In this document: piece by piece, positions 48,802 to 57,877 of the stretch | Layout of the letters: every line of letters starts with the position of its first letter | Numbering within the stretch: the first letter of the stretch is position 1 | Assembly: GCA_004322045.1 (NCBI GenBank) | Contig: SCRN01000044.1 | Coordinates: 1-64,000 of the forward strand | DNA: 64,000 nucleotides | From: Paraburkholderia sp. | GTDB taxonomy: Bacteria; Pseudomonadota; Gammaproteobacteria; Burkholderiales; Burkholderiaceae | Direction: 5' to 3' | The notes under the pieces: generated by a model | Told to the model about the DNA's origin: nothing | The model's input: only the letters and a program-made list of their open reading frames with translations | The model's database searches: none | Translations under genes and position numbers: made by a program

Positions 48802-50724
48802 TCAGACCACGACGCCGCGGCGCGAACCGCTGCGCTCGTCCTTGACGGACACGGGCAGCGTGGCGCCCTGCAGCAAAAGCCGGGTGGTCGCGTCGGCATC
48901 GAGCGGCTTGCTGAACAGAAAGCCCTGCGCCTCGCAGCAGCCGAGCTTCAATAGAAACGTGCGCTGTGCATGCGTCTCGACGCCTTCGGCGATCACCGCA
49001 AGGTCGAATGCGTTGGCCAACGTGACCACTGCCGTCGCGATGGCGCCCGAGTCGCCGGAACCGATCCCGCGCACGAAGGCGCGATCGATCTTGATGCGAT
49101 CCACGGGCAGCGTGCGCAACTGGCCCAGGCTCGAGTAGCCGATGCCGAAATCGTCGATGGCCACGCGCATGCCCAACCGCCGGAACTCGGCCAGCCGGCG
49201 CGCCGACGCCTGCGGATTCTTCATCAGCGCCGTTTCCGTCACTTCGAGTTCGAGCATGGACGGATCCATGCCGGTTTCGCCGACGATACGCTGGAACGTC
49301 TTGACGATGTCCGCCCGTTGCAATTGCAGCGGGGATACGTTCACGGAAATCGGCACCGGCGTCACCTGCAATTCGCGCCAGACCGCGTACTGCTCGCACA
49401 CCGCGCGCAAGACCCATTCCCCGAGTTGGGAAACCAGTCCGGACGCCTCCGCGACGCTCACGAAATCGACGGGGCTAACGAAGCCATAGTGTTTGTCGTG
49501 CCAGCGCACGAGCGCCTCCAAGCCGCGCACCGCGCCCGTGCGCATATCCACTTGCGGCTGGAAGTTCAAATGCAGCGCGCCGGACTCGATGGCCTTTCTC
49601 AAGCGCCCCGACATTTTCAGGCGCGCATCGGCGTCGTTGCGCATGCTGCGGCGATAGAACTCGTAGCAGTGGCGGCCCCGGCTCTTGGCCGTGTACATCG
49701 CCATGTCGGCGGCGCGGATCAGTGATTCGGCATCGGCCCCGTCTTCAGGAAACACGCTGATGCCGATGCTCGCGCCCACGACGAGTTCGTGCTCGCCGAC
49801 GATCACCGGCGCGGCGAGCGCGGCCAGCACGGCGTCGGCTAGGACGTGGGGGCCTTCCCCGCTACCGCGCATCTCGCTGACGATGATGAACTCGTCGCCG
49901 CCGTAGCGCGCAACCAGACCGTCACCGCCCACGCAGGCTGTTAGCCGCGCCGCCACTTCGCTCAGCAGCCTGTCGCCGACACTGTGTCCGAGCGCATCGT
50001 TGACTGTCTTGAACGCATCGAGATCGATGAACAACACCTCGATGCCGCGCGAGCGCATGATCTGCGCTTGCAGCTTGGCCGCGATCGTCGTGCGATTGGA
50101 CAGGCCCGTGAGACTGTCGCGTTCGCTCAGTTCGCGCAGACGGCGCGAACGTTCACTGAGCTTCATATAGACGTCGTAGGTGGTCTTGGCGAGCACGAGC
50201 GGGTAACCGATGATCACGGGCACCCATGCGATCGAGGCATGGGGATCGATCACATGGTCCCAATGGGCGCCGAACACGAGCGTGCCGCCCGCCACGCCGG
50301 CAGCCATGGCGATGAGACCATAGCCGAACATCCGCCAACCTCCGGCGGCCATGTTGTCGATCGCGAACATCAAAAACACGACGACGGTGGCGACGGGCGA
50401 GAAATGGACGGCGACCACGAACCAGCCGCCCATGATCGAGTCCCCCACGAAATTCCAGCGCTCGCGTGCAAGCGGCTTCGGCGCGTTGCGCACATGCAGG
50501 AACGCGAGGTGAGGCCAAATCAGGCACGCGGCGGCGATCGCGGCGAAGGTGCCGGCCGGCGCGTGCTGCGAGTGCAGCAAAACAAACAATGGAAAGACAC
50601 CAGCCGCAAAGCCGAAAAGCCGCAGCACGTAGATGCGGCGCACGAAACCAGCCCCGACGCGAAAAGGTGTCGCGCCGTTCGCGTTCGGTGCTGCTGCCGT
50701 CAGACTTGGCGACTCGTCATGCAT
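48802..50724 (-). CDS. MASE2-GGDEF-EAL cyclic di-GMP enzyme
   Basis: This 640-aa protein has an N-terminal membrane sensor of MASE2 type with about five hydrophobic segments (residues 25-180). The GGDEF domain has an intact RYGGDEF (about residue 275). The EAL domain has the key residues present: GLEALVRW, LEVTETALM, AIDDFGIGYSSL and EGVET. Both catalytic signatures look intact, so it could make and degrade cyclic di-GMP, with GGDEF perhaps acting as a GTP-sensing domain. It is a second c-di-GMP enzyme in the window, besides the one at 21707-23344. Confidence 0.9.
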   Translation of the reverse strand: MHDESPSLTAAAPNANGATPFRVGAGFVRRIYVLRLFGFAAGVFPLFVLLHSQHAPAGTFAAIAAACLIWPHLAFLHVRNAPKPLARERWNFVGDSIMGGWFVVAVHFSPVATVVVFLMFAIDNMAAGGWRMFGYGLIAMAAGVAGGTLVFGAHWDHVIDPHASIAWVPVIIGYPLVLAKTTYDVYMKLSERSRRLRELSERDSLTGLSNRTTIAAKLQAQIMRSRGIEVLFIDLDAFKTVNDALGHSVGDRLLSEVAARLTACVGGDGLVARYGGDEFIIVSEMRGSGEGPHVLADAVLAALAAPVIVGEHELVVGASIGISVFPEDGADAESLIRAADMAMYTAKSRGRHCYEFYRRSMRNDADARLKMSGRLRKAIESGALHLNFQPQVDMRTGAVRGLEALVRWHDKHYGFVSPVDFVSVAEASGLVSQLGEWVLRAVCEQYAVWRELQVTPVPISVNVSPLQLQRADIVKTFQRIVGETGMDPSMLELEVTETALMKNPQASARRLAEFRRLGMRVAIDDFGIGYSSLGQLRTLPVDRIKIDRAFVRGIGSGDSGAIATAVVTLANAFDLAVIAEGVETHAQRTFLLKLGCCEAQGFLFSKPLDADATTRLLLQGATLPVSVKDERSGSRRGVVV

Positions 50725-51040
50725 GGCGATGGAGTGTAAGCGCAGGGACGCCGGTTGCGCCCGCGCGCGGGAGAAGCGATGCGCTTTTCGTACTTACGGC
50801 CGCTCGCCCTAAAAGTTTAGACAAAAACATCGGACGCATGGCCAGTGCATCATGCGCGGCGCACCCGGTGCGAGCCGCATCGTCCCTGCCTTGAACGACA
50901 GCAAGTCTCGCGCGCGGGCCGTGCGGCCCATACCCGAAAAAGCGAAGCGGGCGAACGCGCGGCCATCAGGCCGGGCGTTCGCCCGCTTCGCTATGCCGTT
51001 ATGCCTCGCGCTGCCGCAGCCGGCTGCGCGCCCGGCCGGC
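50725..51040. other. Intergenic region between GGDEF-EAL gene and glcA end
   Basis: About 316 bases without a gene. It contains the glcA terminator (50937-50992, listed separately). A TTAGACAAAAAC stretch near 50817-50828 is AT-rich and could belong to the promoter of the GGDEF-EAL gene, but no paired boxes are convincing. Confidence 0.4.
50937..50992 (-). terminator. Very long terminator hairpin after the glc operon
   Basis: Perfect 18-bp arms at 50941-50958 and 50975-50992 begin AGCGAAGCGGGCG and end CGCCCGCTTCGCT, with an inner GGCC-ATCA-GGCC stem in the loop. On the minus strand the hairpin is followed by a T-run (complement of A at 50937-50941), so it ends the glcDEFGBA transcript. Confidence 0.88.
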
Positions 51041-52693
51041 CTACTGTGGCAGCGCCGGAATCATCCAGGTGAGCACATGTTGCTGCAGGAACACGAGCAC
51101 GCCAAGCAGCAGCGTCAACAACACGCTATGCCAGAACGTGCGCGCGAACACGACACCCTCTTGGCCCTTGAGGTCCGTCGTCGACACGCCGGTGGCGATG
51201 TTCTGGGGCGAAATCATTTTGCCCATCACGCCGCCCGACGAGTTCGTCGCGGCCATCAGCACCGGGTCCAGGCCCAGTTGGCGCGCGGCGACCACTTGCA
51301 GATTGCCGAACAACGCATTGCCGGAGGTGTCGCTGCCCGACAAGAACACTGCGATCCACCCGAGCGAGGCCGACACGAGCGGGAACAGCGCGCCGGTCGA
51401 TGCCACACCGGTGCCGAGCGTGTAGCTCATCCCCGAGTAGTTGAGCAAGTAGGCCAGCCCGACGATCATCATGACCGTGACGATCGCGATGCGCGTTTGG
51501 CGCCAAGTCGCCGCGATGCAGGAGAAGAAATTGGCCACGCTCAAGCGCGAGACGACCGCCGTGATGATGGCGGCGAGCAAGATCGCGGTGCCCGTTCCTA
51601 ACGGCTGGAAGTCCCAGATCGCCGCGTACGGCTTCTTGTAGAGCGAGACATAAACGGCGTTGTGCAGCCCGGGCCACTTGATCTTCACATCGCCGATCAT
51701 CGCGATGTTGGCATGCACCCAGAAGATCACGACGACCGAGACCACGATCCATGGCAACCAGCCGCCCCAACCCACGCGGCGCTGCGCCGCGCCTACGCCG
51801 ACCAATGCATCCCCGCTGCGCGCGATCGCGAATTGAGGATCGACTTCCGGCCGCCAGACTTTCAGGAAACCGATCGTCACGATCAGCGAAGTGAGCGACG
51901 ACAGCACATCGGTCAGTTGGTAGCTCAGAAAGTTCGACGTGACGAACTGCGCGAGTGCGAAGCTGCCGCCGGAGACGAGCAGCGCGGGCCAGAGCTTGCC
52001 GATCGAACGCACGCCGCCATAGACGCCGACGACGTAAAACGGCAGCAGCAGCGCAAACAACGGCAGTTGCCGGCCGACCATCGCGCCGAGCGTGACCGGA
52101 GGCAGCGAGGTGACCGCGCCGAGCACGGTGATCGGCACGCCGAGCGCGCCGAAGGCCACCGGCGCCGTATTGAAGATCAGCGTGAACGTGAGCGCCTCGA
52201 TCGCGGGAAAGCCGAGCGCGATCAAGAGCGCACTCGTGATGGCGACGGGCGTGCCGAAGCCCGAGATGCCTTCGAGCAAGCACCCGAACGAGAAGGCGAC
52301 GACGAGCAACACCAGGCGCCTGTCGTCGGGCAAGTGATCGAGCATCCACTGCCGGAATTGATCGAACCGCCCCGTCTTCACGGCGATGTTGTAAAGCAGC
52401 AGCGCGTTGAAGACGATCCACATGACGGGCACGAGCGCAAGCGCCATGCCCGCGCCGACGGCATCGAACGCGAGGCCGGCCGGCATCCCCCACAGCGCGA
52501 TGGCGATCACGAGCCCCACGACCAAGCCGGCCAGCGACGCTTGCCAGGCCGGCCGGCGCAGCACGCCGAGCATGACGAGCGCGACGGCGATCGGCAGCGC
52601 CGCAACGACAAACGATAGAAAAAGCGAATTCCCGACGGGCGTGAGCGGCTGCGCGAACACCGTTCCGAGCGGGAGCGCCACGGTTGGATTCAT
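51041..52693 (-). CDS. glcA: Glycolate/lactate permease (LctP family)
   Basis: This 550-aa membrane protein with about 13 helices is of the lactate permease family. Characteristic segments are LLLYNIAVKTGRFDQFRQWM, FSFGCLLEGISGFGTPVAI and FLSGSDTSGNALFGNLQ. In E. coli the homologues are LldP (lactate) and GlcA (glycolate); both transport both substrates. I call it GlcA because it ends a glcD-E-F-G-B run in the E. coli gene order. The start at 52693 has AAGGAGACAAG directly upstream. A 168-bp gap with hairpins separates it from glcB. Confidence 0.88.
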   Translation of the reverse strand: MNPTVALPLGTVFAQPLTPVGNSLFLSFVVAALPIAVALVMLGVLRRPAWQASLAGLVVGLVIAIALWGMPAGLAFDAVGAGMALALVPVMWIVFNALLLYNIAVKTGRFDQFRQWMLDHLPDDRRLVLLVVAFSFGCLLEGISGFGTPVAITSALLIALGFPAIEALTFTLIFNTAPVAFGALGVPITVLGAVTSLPPVTLGAMVGRQLPLFALLLPFYVVGVYGGVRSIGKLWPALLVSGGSFALAQFVTSNFLSYQLTDVLSSLTSLIVTIGFLKVWRPEVDPQFAIARSGDALVGVGAAQRRVGWGGWLPWIVVSVVVIFWVHANIAMIGDVKIKWPGLHNAVYVSLYKKPYAAIWDFQPLGTGTAILLAAIITAVVSRLSVANFFSCIAATWRQTRIAIVTVMMIVGLAYLLNYSGMSYTLGTGVASTGALFPLVSASLGWIAVFLSGSDTSGNALFGNLQVVAARQLGLDPVLMAATNSSGGVMGKMISPQNIATGVSTTDLKGQEGVVFARTFWHSVLLTLLLGVLVFLQQHVLTWMIPALPQ

Positions 52694-52861
52694 CTTGTCT
52701 CCTTGGTAGTAATTGTCGACGGGCGCCACGATTCGGCGCAGCGCCGTCGGCGGGGCGGCACTACGCTTCGCGCCGCACATTCCGCTGCGGCGCGGCCCGA
52801 GCGCCGCCGCCCCGATAGGCGGCGCCCCGGCCTATTCCGTTCCTTTTTCCTTTCCTTTCCC
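52694..52861 (-). repeat. Hairpin-rich glcB-glcA gap with purine tract
   Basis: On the coding strand this gap begins with a purine tract of three GGAAA units right after the glcB stop. A GCCGCC/GGCGGC hairpin follows, then a perfect 9-bp stem (52769-52777/52786-52794, CGCGCCGCA/TGCGGCGCG). There is no T-run. It may protect or process the upstream message and so set the ratio of enzyme to permease. Confidence 0.5.
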
Positions 52862-55042
52862 TCAGCCGCCCGCCAAGTGGCGCTTCAGTTCGAGCCGGAA
52901 TCGATGCAACAACGGCTCGGTGTACCCGCTCGGCTGCGTCCGCCCTTCGAATGCAAGCGCGCAGGCCGCCTTGAACGCGAGCGACGCTTCGTAGTTGGGC
53001 GCCATCGGCCGGTAATTCGGGTCGCCCGCGTTCTGCTTGTCGACCACGATCGCCATCCTCTCGAACGTTTCCTTCACGAACTCGGGCGTGACGACGCCAT
53101 GGCGCAGCCAATTGGCGATGTGCTGGCTCGAGATGCGCAGCGTCGCGCGATCTTCCATCAAGCCGACGTTATGAATGTCGGGCACCTTGGAGCAGCCGAC
53201 GCCTTGATCGATCCAACGCACGACATAACCGAGAATGCCCTGCGCATTGTTCTCGACTTCGCTACGGATCTCCTCGGGCGACCATTGCGCGCGCTCGACG
53301 ACGGGCACCGTCAGCAAGCCGTCGATGAGCGCGTCGCGCTCGCCCGCGTAGTCGATTTGCTCGAGCGATTGCTGCACCGCTTGGACATCGACTTCGTGGT
53401 AGTGCAACGCATGCAGCGTGGCGGCCGTGGGCGAAGGTACCCACGCCGTATTGGCGCCCGCGCGCAACTGCGCGCCCTTTTGCTCTAGCATCGCATGCAT
53501 GAGGTCGGGCATCGCCCACATCCCTTTGCCGATTTGTGCGCGTCCGCGCAAACCGCAGCTCAAGCCGACGAGCACGTTGTTGCGCTCGTACGCCGCGATC
53601 CATGCCGTGCTCTTCATATCGCCCTTGCGCAGCATCGGCCCGGCTTCCATCGCCGAGTGCATCTCGTCGCCCGTGCGATCCAGAAAGCCCGTGTTGATGA
53701 AGGCCACCCGCCCCGCCGCAGCCGCGATCGACGCGGCCAGGTTCACGCTCGTGCGCCGCTCCTCGTCCATGATGCCCATCTTGATCGTCTGCGCAGGCAG
53801 GCCGTAGAGCTGCTCGACGCGGCCGAACAGTTCGTCGGCGAAAGCGGCTTCTGCAGGCCCGTGCATCTTCGGCTTGACGATGTAGATCGCGCCGGTGCGC
53901 GAGTTGCCGCGGTTTTGCCGGTCGTGCAATGCACACAAAGTCGTGACGACCGCGTCGAGGATGCCTTCCGGAATCTCGCGCCCGTCTCGATCGAGGACGG
54001 CCCCCGTCGTCATCAGATGCCCGACATTGCGCACGAACAGCAGCGACCGGCCATGCAGCGTGACGGTGCCGCCGTCGGCCGCTCGGTATGTGCGGTCTTC
54101 ATTCAGGCGGCGCGTGAACGTCTTGCCGTTCTTTGTCACCTGCTCGACGAGCGTGCCTTGCATGAGGCCGAGCCAATTGCGATAGAGCGCGACCTTGTCC
54201 GCCGCATCGACGGCCGCCACCGAGTCCTCGCAGTCGATGATCGTCGTGACCGCCGCTTCGAGCACGACGTCGTTGACGTGCGCGGCGTCGGTCTTGCCGA
54301 TCGGGCCGCCGGCGTCGATCTGAATTTCGATGTGCAAGCCGTGATGCTTGAGCAAGACGGCCGACGGCGCGGCGCTCTCGCCTTGATAACCGATGAACTG
54401 CGCGGGCGAGCGAAGGCTTGCCTCGCCTGCCTTCGTGTGCACGACGAGTGCGCCATCGCGCACCGTATAAGCGGCTGCATCGTGATGCGAGGCGCCCGCG
54501 AGCGGCGCCGCGCGGTCGAGGAACGCACGCGCATAGTCGATCACGCGCGCGCCTCGCACGGGGTTGTAGCCGCCGCTGCGCGCAGCGCCGCCTTCCTCGG
54601 GCAAGGCATCGGTGCCGTACAGCGCGTCGTATAGGCTGCCCCAACGCGCATTCGCGGCGTTCAGCGCATAACGTGCGTTCGATAGCGGCACGACGAGCTG
54701 CGGCCCCGCCTGCTCGGCGATTTCGCCATCGACCTCCGCCGTGCCGACCTTCACACCTGAAGGCGCCGGCGCGAGGTAGCCGATGTCTTCGAGAAACGCG
54801 CGATAGACGCGCAGGTCGCGCACGGGGCCGGGGTGGCCGCGATGCCACTCGTCGAGCGCGCTTTGCAGCCGGTCGCGTTCGGCGAGCAGCGCCCGATTCT
54901 TGGGGCCGAGCTCGTTCACGATGGCGGCGAAACCTTGCCAGAACGCCTGTGCATCGATGCCGGTCCCCGGCAGCGCCTCATGCTCGATGAATTCGCTGAG
55001 CGCCGAATCGACGCGCAGTCCCTGGTGGTCGGTCATGTTCAT
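52862..55042 (-). CDS. glcB: Malate synthase G
   Basis: This 726-aa monomeric malate synthase condenses glyoxylate with acetyl-CoA to malate. The G-isoform length (about 720 aa) and motifs are present: [17 protein letters not shown] with catalytic acidic residues, [43 protein letters not shown], and the C-terminal catalytic Asp region. It consumes the glyoxylate made by GlcDEF. The start at 55042 (MNMTDHQGL) is typical; a longer frame to 55171 overlaps the glcG gap and gene end. Confidence 0.97.
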   Translation of the reverse strand: MNMTDHQGLRVDSALSEFIEHEALPGTGIDAQAFWQGFAAIVNELGPKNRALLAERDRLQSALDEWHRGHPGPVRDLRVYRAFLEDIGYLAPAPSGVKVGTAEVDGEIAEQAGPQLVVPLSNARYALNAANARWGSLYDALYGTDALPEEGGAARSGGYNPVRGARVIDYARAFLDRAAPLAGASHHDAAAYTVRDGALVVHTKAGEASLRSPAQFIGYQGESAAPSAVLLKHHGLHIEIQIDAGGPIGKTDAAHVNDVVLEAAVTTIIDCEDSVAAVDAADKVALYRNWLGLMQGTLVEQVTKNGKTFTRRLNEDRTYRAADGGTVTLHGRSLLFVRNVGHLMTTGAVLDRDGREIPEGILDAVVTTLCALHDRQNRGNSRTGAIYIVKPKMHGPAEAAFADELFGRVEQLYGLPAQTIKMGIMDEERRTSVNLAASIAAAAGRVAFINTGFLDRTGDEMHSAMEAGPMLRKGDMKSTAWIAAYERNNVLVGLSCGLRGRAQIGKGMWAMPDLMHAMLEQKGAQLRAGANTAWVPSPTAATLHALHYHEVDVQAVQQSLEQIDYAGERDALIDGLLTVPVVERAQWSPEEIRSEVENNAQGILGYVVRWIDQGVGCSKVPDIHNVGLMEDRATLRISSQHIANWLRHGVVTPEFVKETFERMAIVVDKQNAGDPNYRPMAPNYEASLAFKAACALAFEGRTQPSGYTEPLLHRFRLELKRHLAGG

Positions 55043-55076
55043 GGTGCGGTTATGTCGTTTCGTTGAAAACCGCCGC

Positions 55077-55481
55077 TCAAGCGGCGATGCTTTGCGCGCC
55101 GGCTCGGGCCACCTGCGCGTCCTGCTCCGATTTGACGCCCGATACGCCGACCGCGCCGACGACCTGGCCATCCACGACGACCGGCACGCCGCCTTCGAGC
55201 GTGCCGGCGAGCGGTGCGCTCAAGAAAGCCGTGCGCCCACCGTTGATCATATCCTCGTAAGCCTTCGATTCGCGTCGACCGAGCGCGGACGTGCGCGCCT
55301 TTTCGATTGCGATGTACGCGCTCACGGGCGAAGCCCCTTCCAAGCGCACGAGGGCAAGCGGATGGCCGCCATCGTCGACGAGCGCGATCGCCACCATCCA
55401 GCCGTGCTGTTGCGCTTCGGCGCGCGCGGCGGCAAGGATCGTGTCGATTTCTGTCTGTCCCAGTACGGATTTCGTTTGCAT
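55077..55481 (-). CDS. glcG: GlcG/HbpS-family heme-binding protein
   Basis: This 134-aa protein is of the GlcG (HbpS, DUF336) family, with motifs [23 protein letters not shown] and [19 protein letters not shown]. Streptomyces HbpS binds haem and senses redox; the role of GlcG in glycolate use is not established. It lies between glcF and glcB with a 34-bp gap on each side, as in E. coli. The start at 55481 was preferred over the upstream one at 55496. Confidence 0.9.
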   Translation of the reverse strand: MQTKSVLGQTEIDTILAAARAEAQQHGWMVAIALVDDGGHPLALVRLEGASPVSAYIAIEKARTSALGRRESKAYEDMINGGRTAFLSAPLAGTLEGGVPVVVDGQVVGAVGVSGVKSEQDAQVARAGAQSIAA

Positions 55482-55515
55482 CGCTAAATCTCTCAAATGA
55501 AGGGTTGTGGCAGCA

Positions 55516-56739
55516 TCAAGCGCCGTGCAGCGCGTCGACGAGCTCGATCCAATGGCGCACCGCGCTGCGGCCCGCGCCGTTCAGGTGCGTCTGGCAACCG
55601 ACATTGGCGGTGACGATCGCGTCGGGATGTCCGGCCTCCAGCGCATCGAGTTTGTTATCGCGCAGTTGCCGGGCCAGCGCCGGTTCGGTCAGCGAATATG
55701 TCCCTGCCGAACCACAGCATAGATGCGAATCGGCGACGGCGGTAAGGTCGAAACCGATACGAAGCATCAGCGCCTCCACCGCGCCGCCTAGCTTTTGCGC
55801 GTGCTGCAGCGTGCAGGGGCAATGCACGGCGATGCGTTTCGGTTCGCTTTTGTGCAACGCGTCAAGCGGCTCGCGCGCGATCACTTCGACCAGATCGAGG
55901 GCAAGGCTGCTGATGCGTGCGGCCTTCTCGGCGTACGCGGCATCGTGCTGCAGCAGATGGCCGTATTCCTTGACGAAGGCGCCGCAGCCGCTTGCCGTCA
56001 TCACGATCGCCTCCGCGCCCGCCTCGACGAAGGGCCACCAAGCGTCGATGTTGCGGCGCGCCCGCTCGAGTCCCTCGTCCTGCGCGTTCAAGTGATATTC
56101 GGTGGCGCCGCAGCAGCCGGCCTGCGCAACCGGCACGACGCTAATGCCGAGTCGATCGAGCACGCGTGCCGCGGCGGCGTTCGTATTGGGCGCGAGCGAG
56201 GGCTGGACACAGCCTTCGAGCATTAGGACGCGCCGCGCATGCCGCAGCGGAGGACGTACGCCCGATGCGACCGGCGCGGCTGCCGGAATCTTCTCGCGCC
56301 AAGCGCTCGGCAACAGCGGACGCAGCGCGCGGCCCGCTTTCAGCAATGGCCCGAATAAGCTTGGCTCCGGCACGACGCGGCGCAACGCACCGCGCAGCAT
56401 GCGCTGTGCGGCCGGGCGCGGCACCCGGCGTTCGACTTCGGCGCGCCCGATGTCGAGCAGCGAGTGATAGCGCACGCCCGAAGGGCACGTCGTCTCGCAA
56501 CTGCGGCAGGAGAGGCACCGGTCGAGGTGGGCTTGCGTCTTCTCCGTCACCGGGGCGCCTTCGAGCACTTGCTTGATCAGATAGATGCGCCCACGCGGCC
56601 CATCGAGCTCATTGCCAAGCAGTTGATAGGTTGGGCAGGTGGCGTTGCAGAAGCCGCAATGCACGCAGGCACGCAAAATCGATTCGGCTTCTTCGGCGCG
56701 CGGCAACGCGCGGGCTTGTTCGCTAAGAGTGGTTTGCAT
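55516..56739 (-). CDS. glcF: Glycolate oxidase iron-sulfur subunit
   Basis: This 407-aa subunit has two N-terminal 4Fe-4S motifs (CVHCGFCNATCP at about residues 25-36 and CLSCRSCETTCPSG at about 75-88). Two CCG-type cysteine-rich domains follow (QAGCCGATEYH and HLCCGSAGTYSL). It passes electrons from the FAD subunits GlcD/GlcE to the respiratory chain at the membrane. It lies downstream of glcE with a 70-bp gap. Confidence 0.96.
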   Translation of the reverse strand: MQTTLSEQARALPRAEEAESILRACVHCGFCNATCPTYQLLGNELDGPRGRIYLIKQVLEGAPVTEKTQAHLDRCLSCRSCETTCPSGVRYHSLLDIGRAEVERRVPRPAAQRMLRGALRRVVPEPSLFGPLLKAGRALRPLLPSAWREKIPAAAPVASGVRPPLRHARRVLMLEGCVQPSLAPNTNAAAARVLDRLGISVVPVAQAGCCGATEYHLNAQDEGLERARRNIDAWWPFVEAGAEAIVMTASGCGAFVKEYGHLLQHDAAYAEKAARISSLALDLVEVIAREPLDALHKSEPKRIAVHCPCTLQHAQKLGGAVEALMLRIGFDLTAVADSHLCCGSAGTYSLTEPALARQLRDNKLDALEAGHPDAIVTANVGCQTHLNGAGRSAVRHWIELVDALHGA

Positions 56740-56809
56740 CGATCGAATAGTCGTCGGCGGCCTCGTGTCCCGACTCGGCTCGCAGCGCCGGAGCTCGGGA
56801 CCCTTGGGC

Positions 56810-57877
56810 CTAAATCGCCGCGTAAAGGCGGCCCGGGTTGAGAACGCCGTGCGGGTCCAGTTGCGCCTTCAATTGCCGATGAATGCGCATGAGCGGAGCG
56901 GCGAGCGGATGGAACGGCTCGAGCGTCCTGCCCGGCGAGAAACAGGTCGCATAACCGCCGAGCGCGACGGCCGCCTCTCGCACGGTTTGGGCGTCCGCCT
57001 CCGACTTCAGCCAACGCTGCGCACCGCCCCAATCGAGCAAGACGTACCCGGGCAAGGCAGTGAGCGGCGCGCCCGGCGCAACGGACACGCGCCAGAGCGG
57101 GCGAGGATCGCCGAAGAACGGCAGCGTCGATTCGCGCAGCGCGCGCCAGAAATCGCCGTCCCCATGCTGGCCGCCCAACGCTGCTGCGGCGGCGCGAATC
57201 GTGCTCTCCGAGCCCTCGAGGCGCAGATGCAAGATGCCGTCGACGTGGCAGGCGCCCGTCACGGGCAACCCGGCGTCGCGCCATTTGACGAGTGCGCGCG
57301 GCATCTCGTCCGCCGGCATTTCGAGCGCTGCGTCCAGCATCGCCCGTGGCTTGGGCAACACTTTCAACGACACTTCCGTGATTACGCCAAGGCAGCCGAA
57401 ACTGCCCGCGAGGAGCCGAGAGACATCGTAGCCGGCGACGTTCTTCATCACCTCGCCGCCGAAACGCAGATGCTTGCCTTGTCCGGTCACGATGCGGCAG
57501 CCAAGCACGAAATCGCGAACGGCGCCCGCCCACGGGCGCCGCGGCCCGGACAGCCCGGCGGCCACCATCCCGCCGACGCTCGCGTGGCCGCCGAACGTCG
57601 GCGGCTCGCAGGCCAGCATTTGGCCGCCCTCGTCGAGCGCGGCTTGCAACTCGCCGAGCGTCGTGCCCGCGCGCGCCGTGACGACGAGCTCGGTCGGGTC
57701 GTAGCTGACGATGCCGCAGTGGGCCCGCGTATCGAGTTCACGCGCCCCGCTCGGACGGCCGAGTCCCGCCTTGGTGTCGCCGCCCCGAATCCGCAGCGGC
57801 GTGCGCGTGGCAATGGCCTCTTGCACCTGCTCGATCAGCGAGGCGCTGCGATCTGCCGGTTCGAAATCACGTCGCAT
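56810..57877 (-). CDS. glcE: Glycolate oxidase FAD-binding subunit GlcE
   Basis: This 355-aa protein has an FAD-binding PCMH-type domain (LRIRGGDTKAGLG, TVTARAG-like segment, GGHASVGGMVAAGLSGPRRP). A short C-terminal cap ends DPHGVLNPGRLYA. It is the smaller flavin subunit of the three-part glycolate oxidase. Its ATG overlaps the glcD stop by a TGA/ATG sharing (57875-57879), showing translational coupling. A longer frame to 58378 lies inside glcD. Confidence 0.95.
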   Translation of the reverse strand: MRRDFEPADRSASLIEQVQEAIATRTPLRIRGGDTKAGLGRPSGARELDTRAHCGIVSYDPTELVVTARAGTTLGELQAALDEGGQMLACEPPTFGGHASVGGMVAAGLSGPRRPWAGAVRDFVLGCRIVTGQGKHLRFGGEVMKNVAGYDVSRLLAGSFGCLGVITEVSLKVLPKPRAMLDAALEMPADEMPRALVKWRDAGLPVTGACHVDGILHLRLEGSESTIRAAAAALGGQHGDGDFWRALRESTLPFFGDPRPLWRVSVAPGAPLTALPGYVLLDWGGAQRWLKSEADAQTVREAAVALGGYATCFSPGRTLEPFHPLAAPLMRIHRQLKAQLDPHGVLNPGRLYAAI

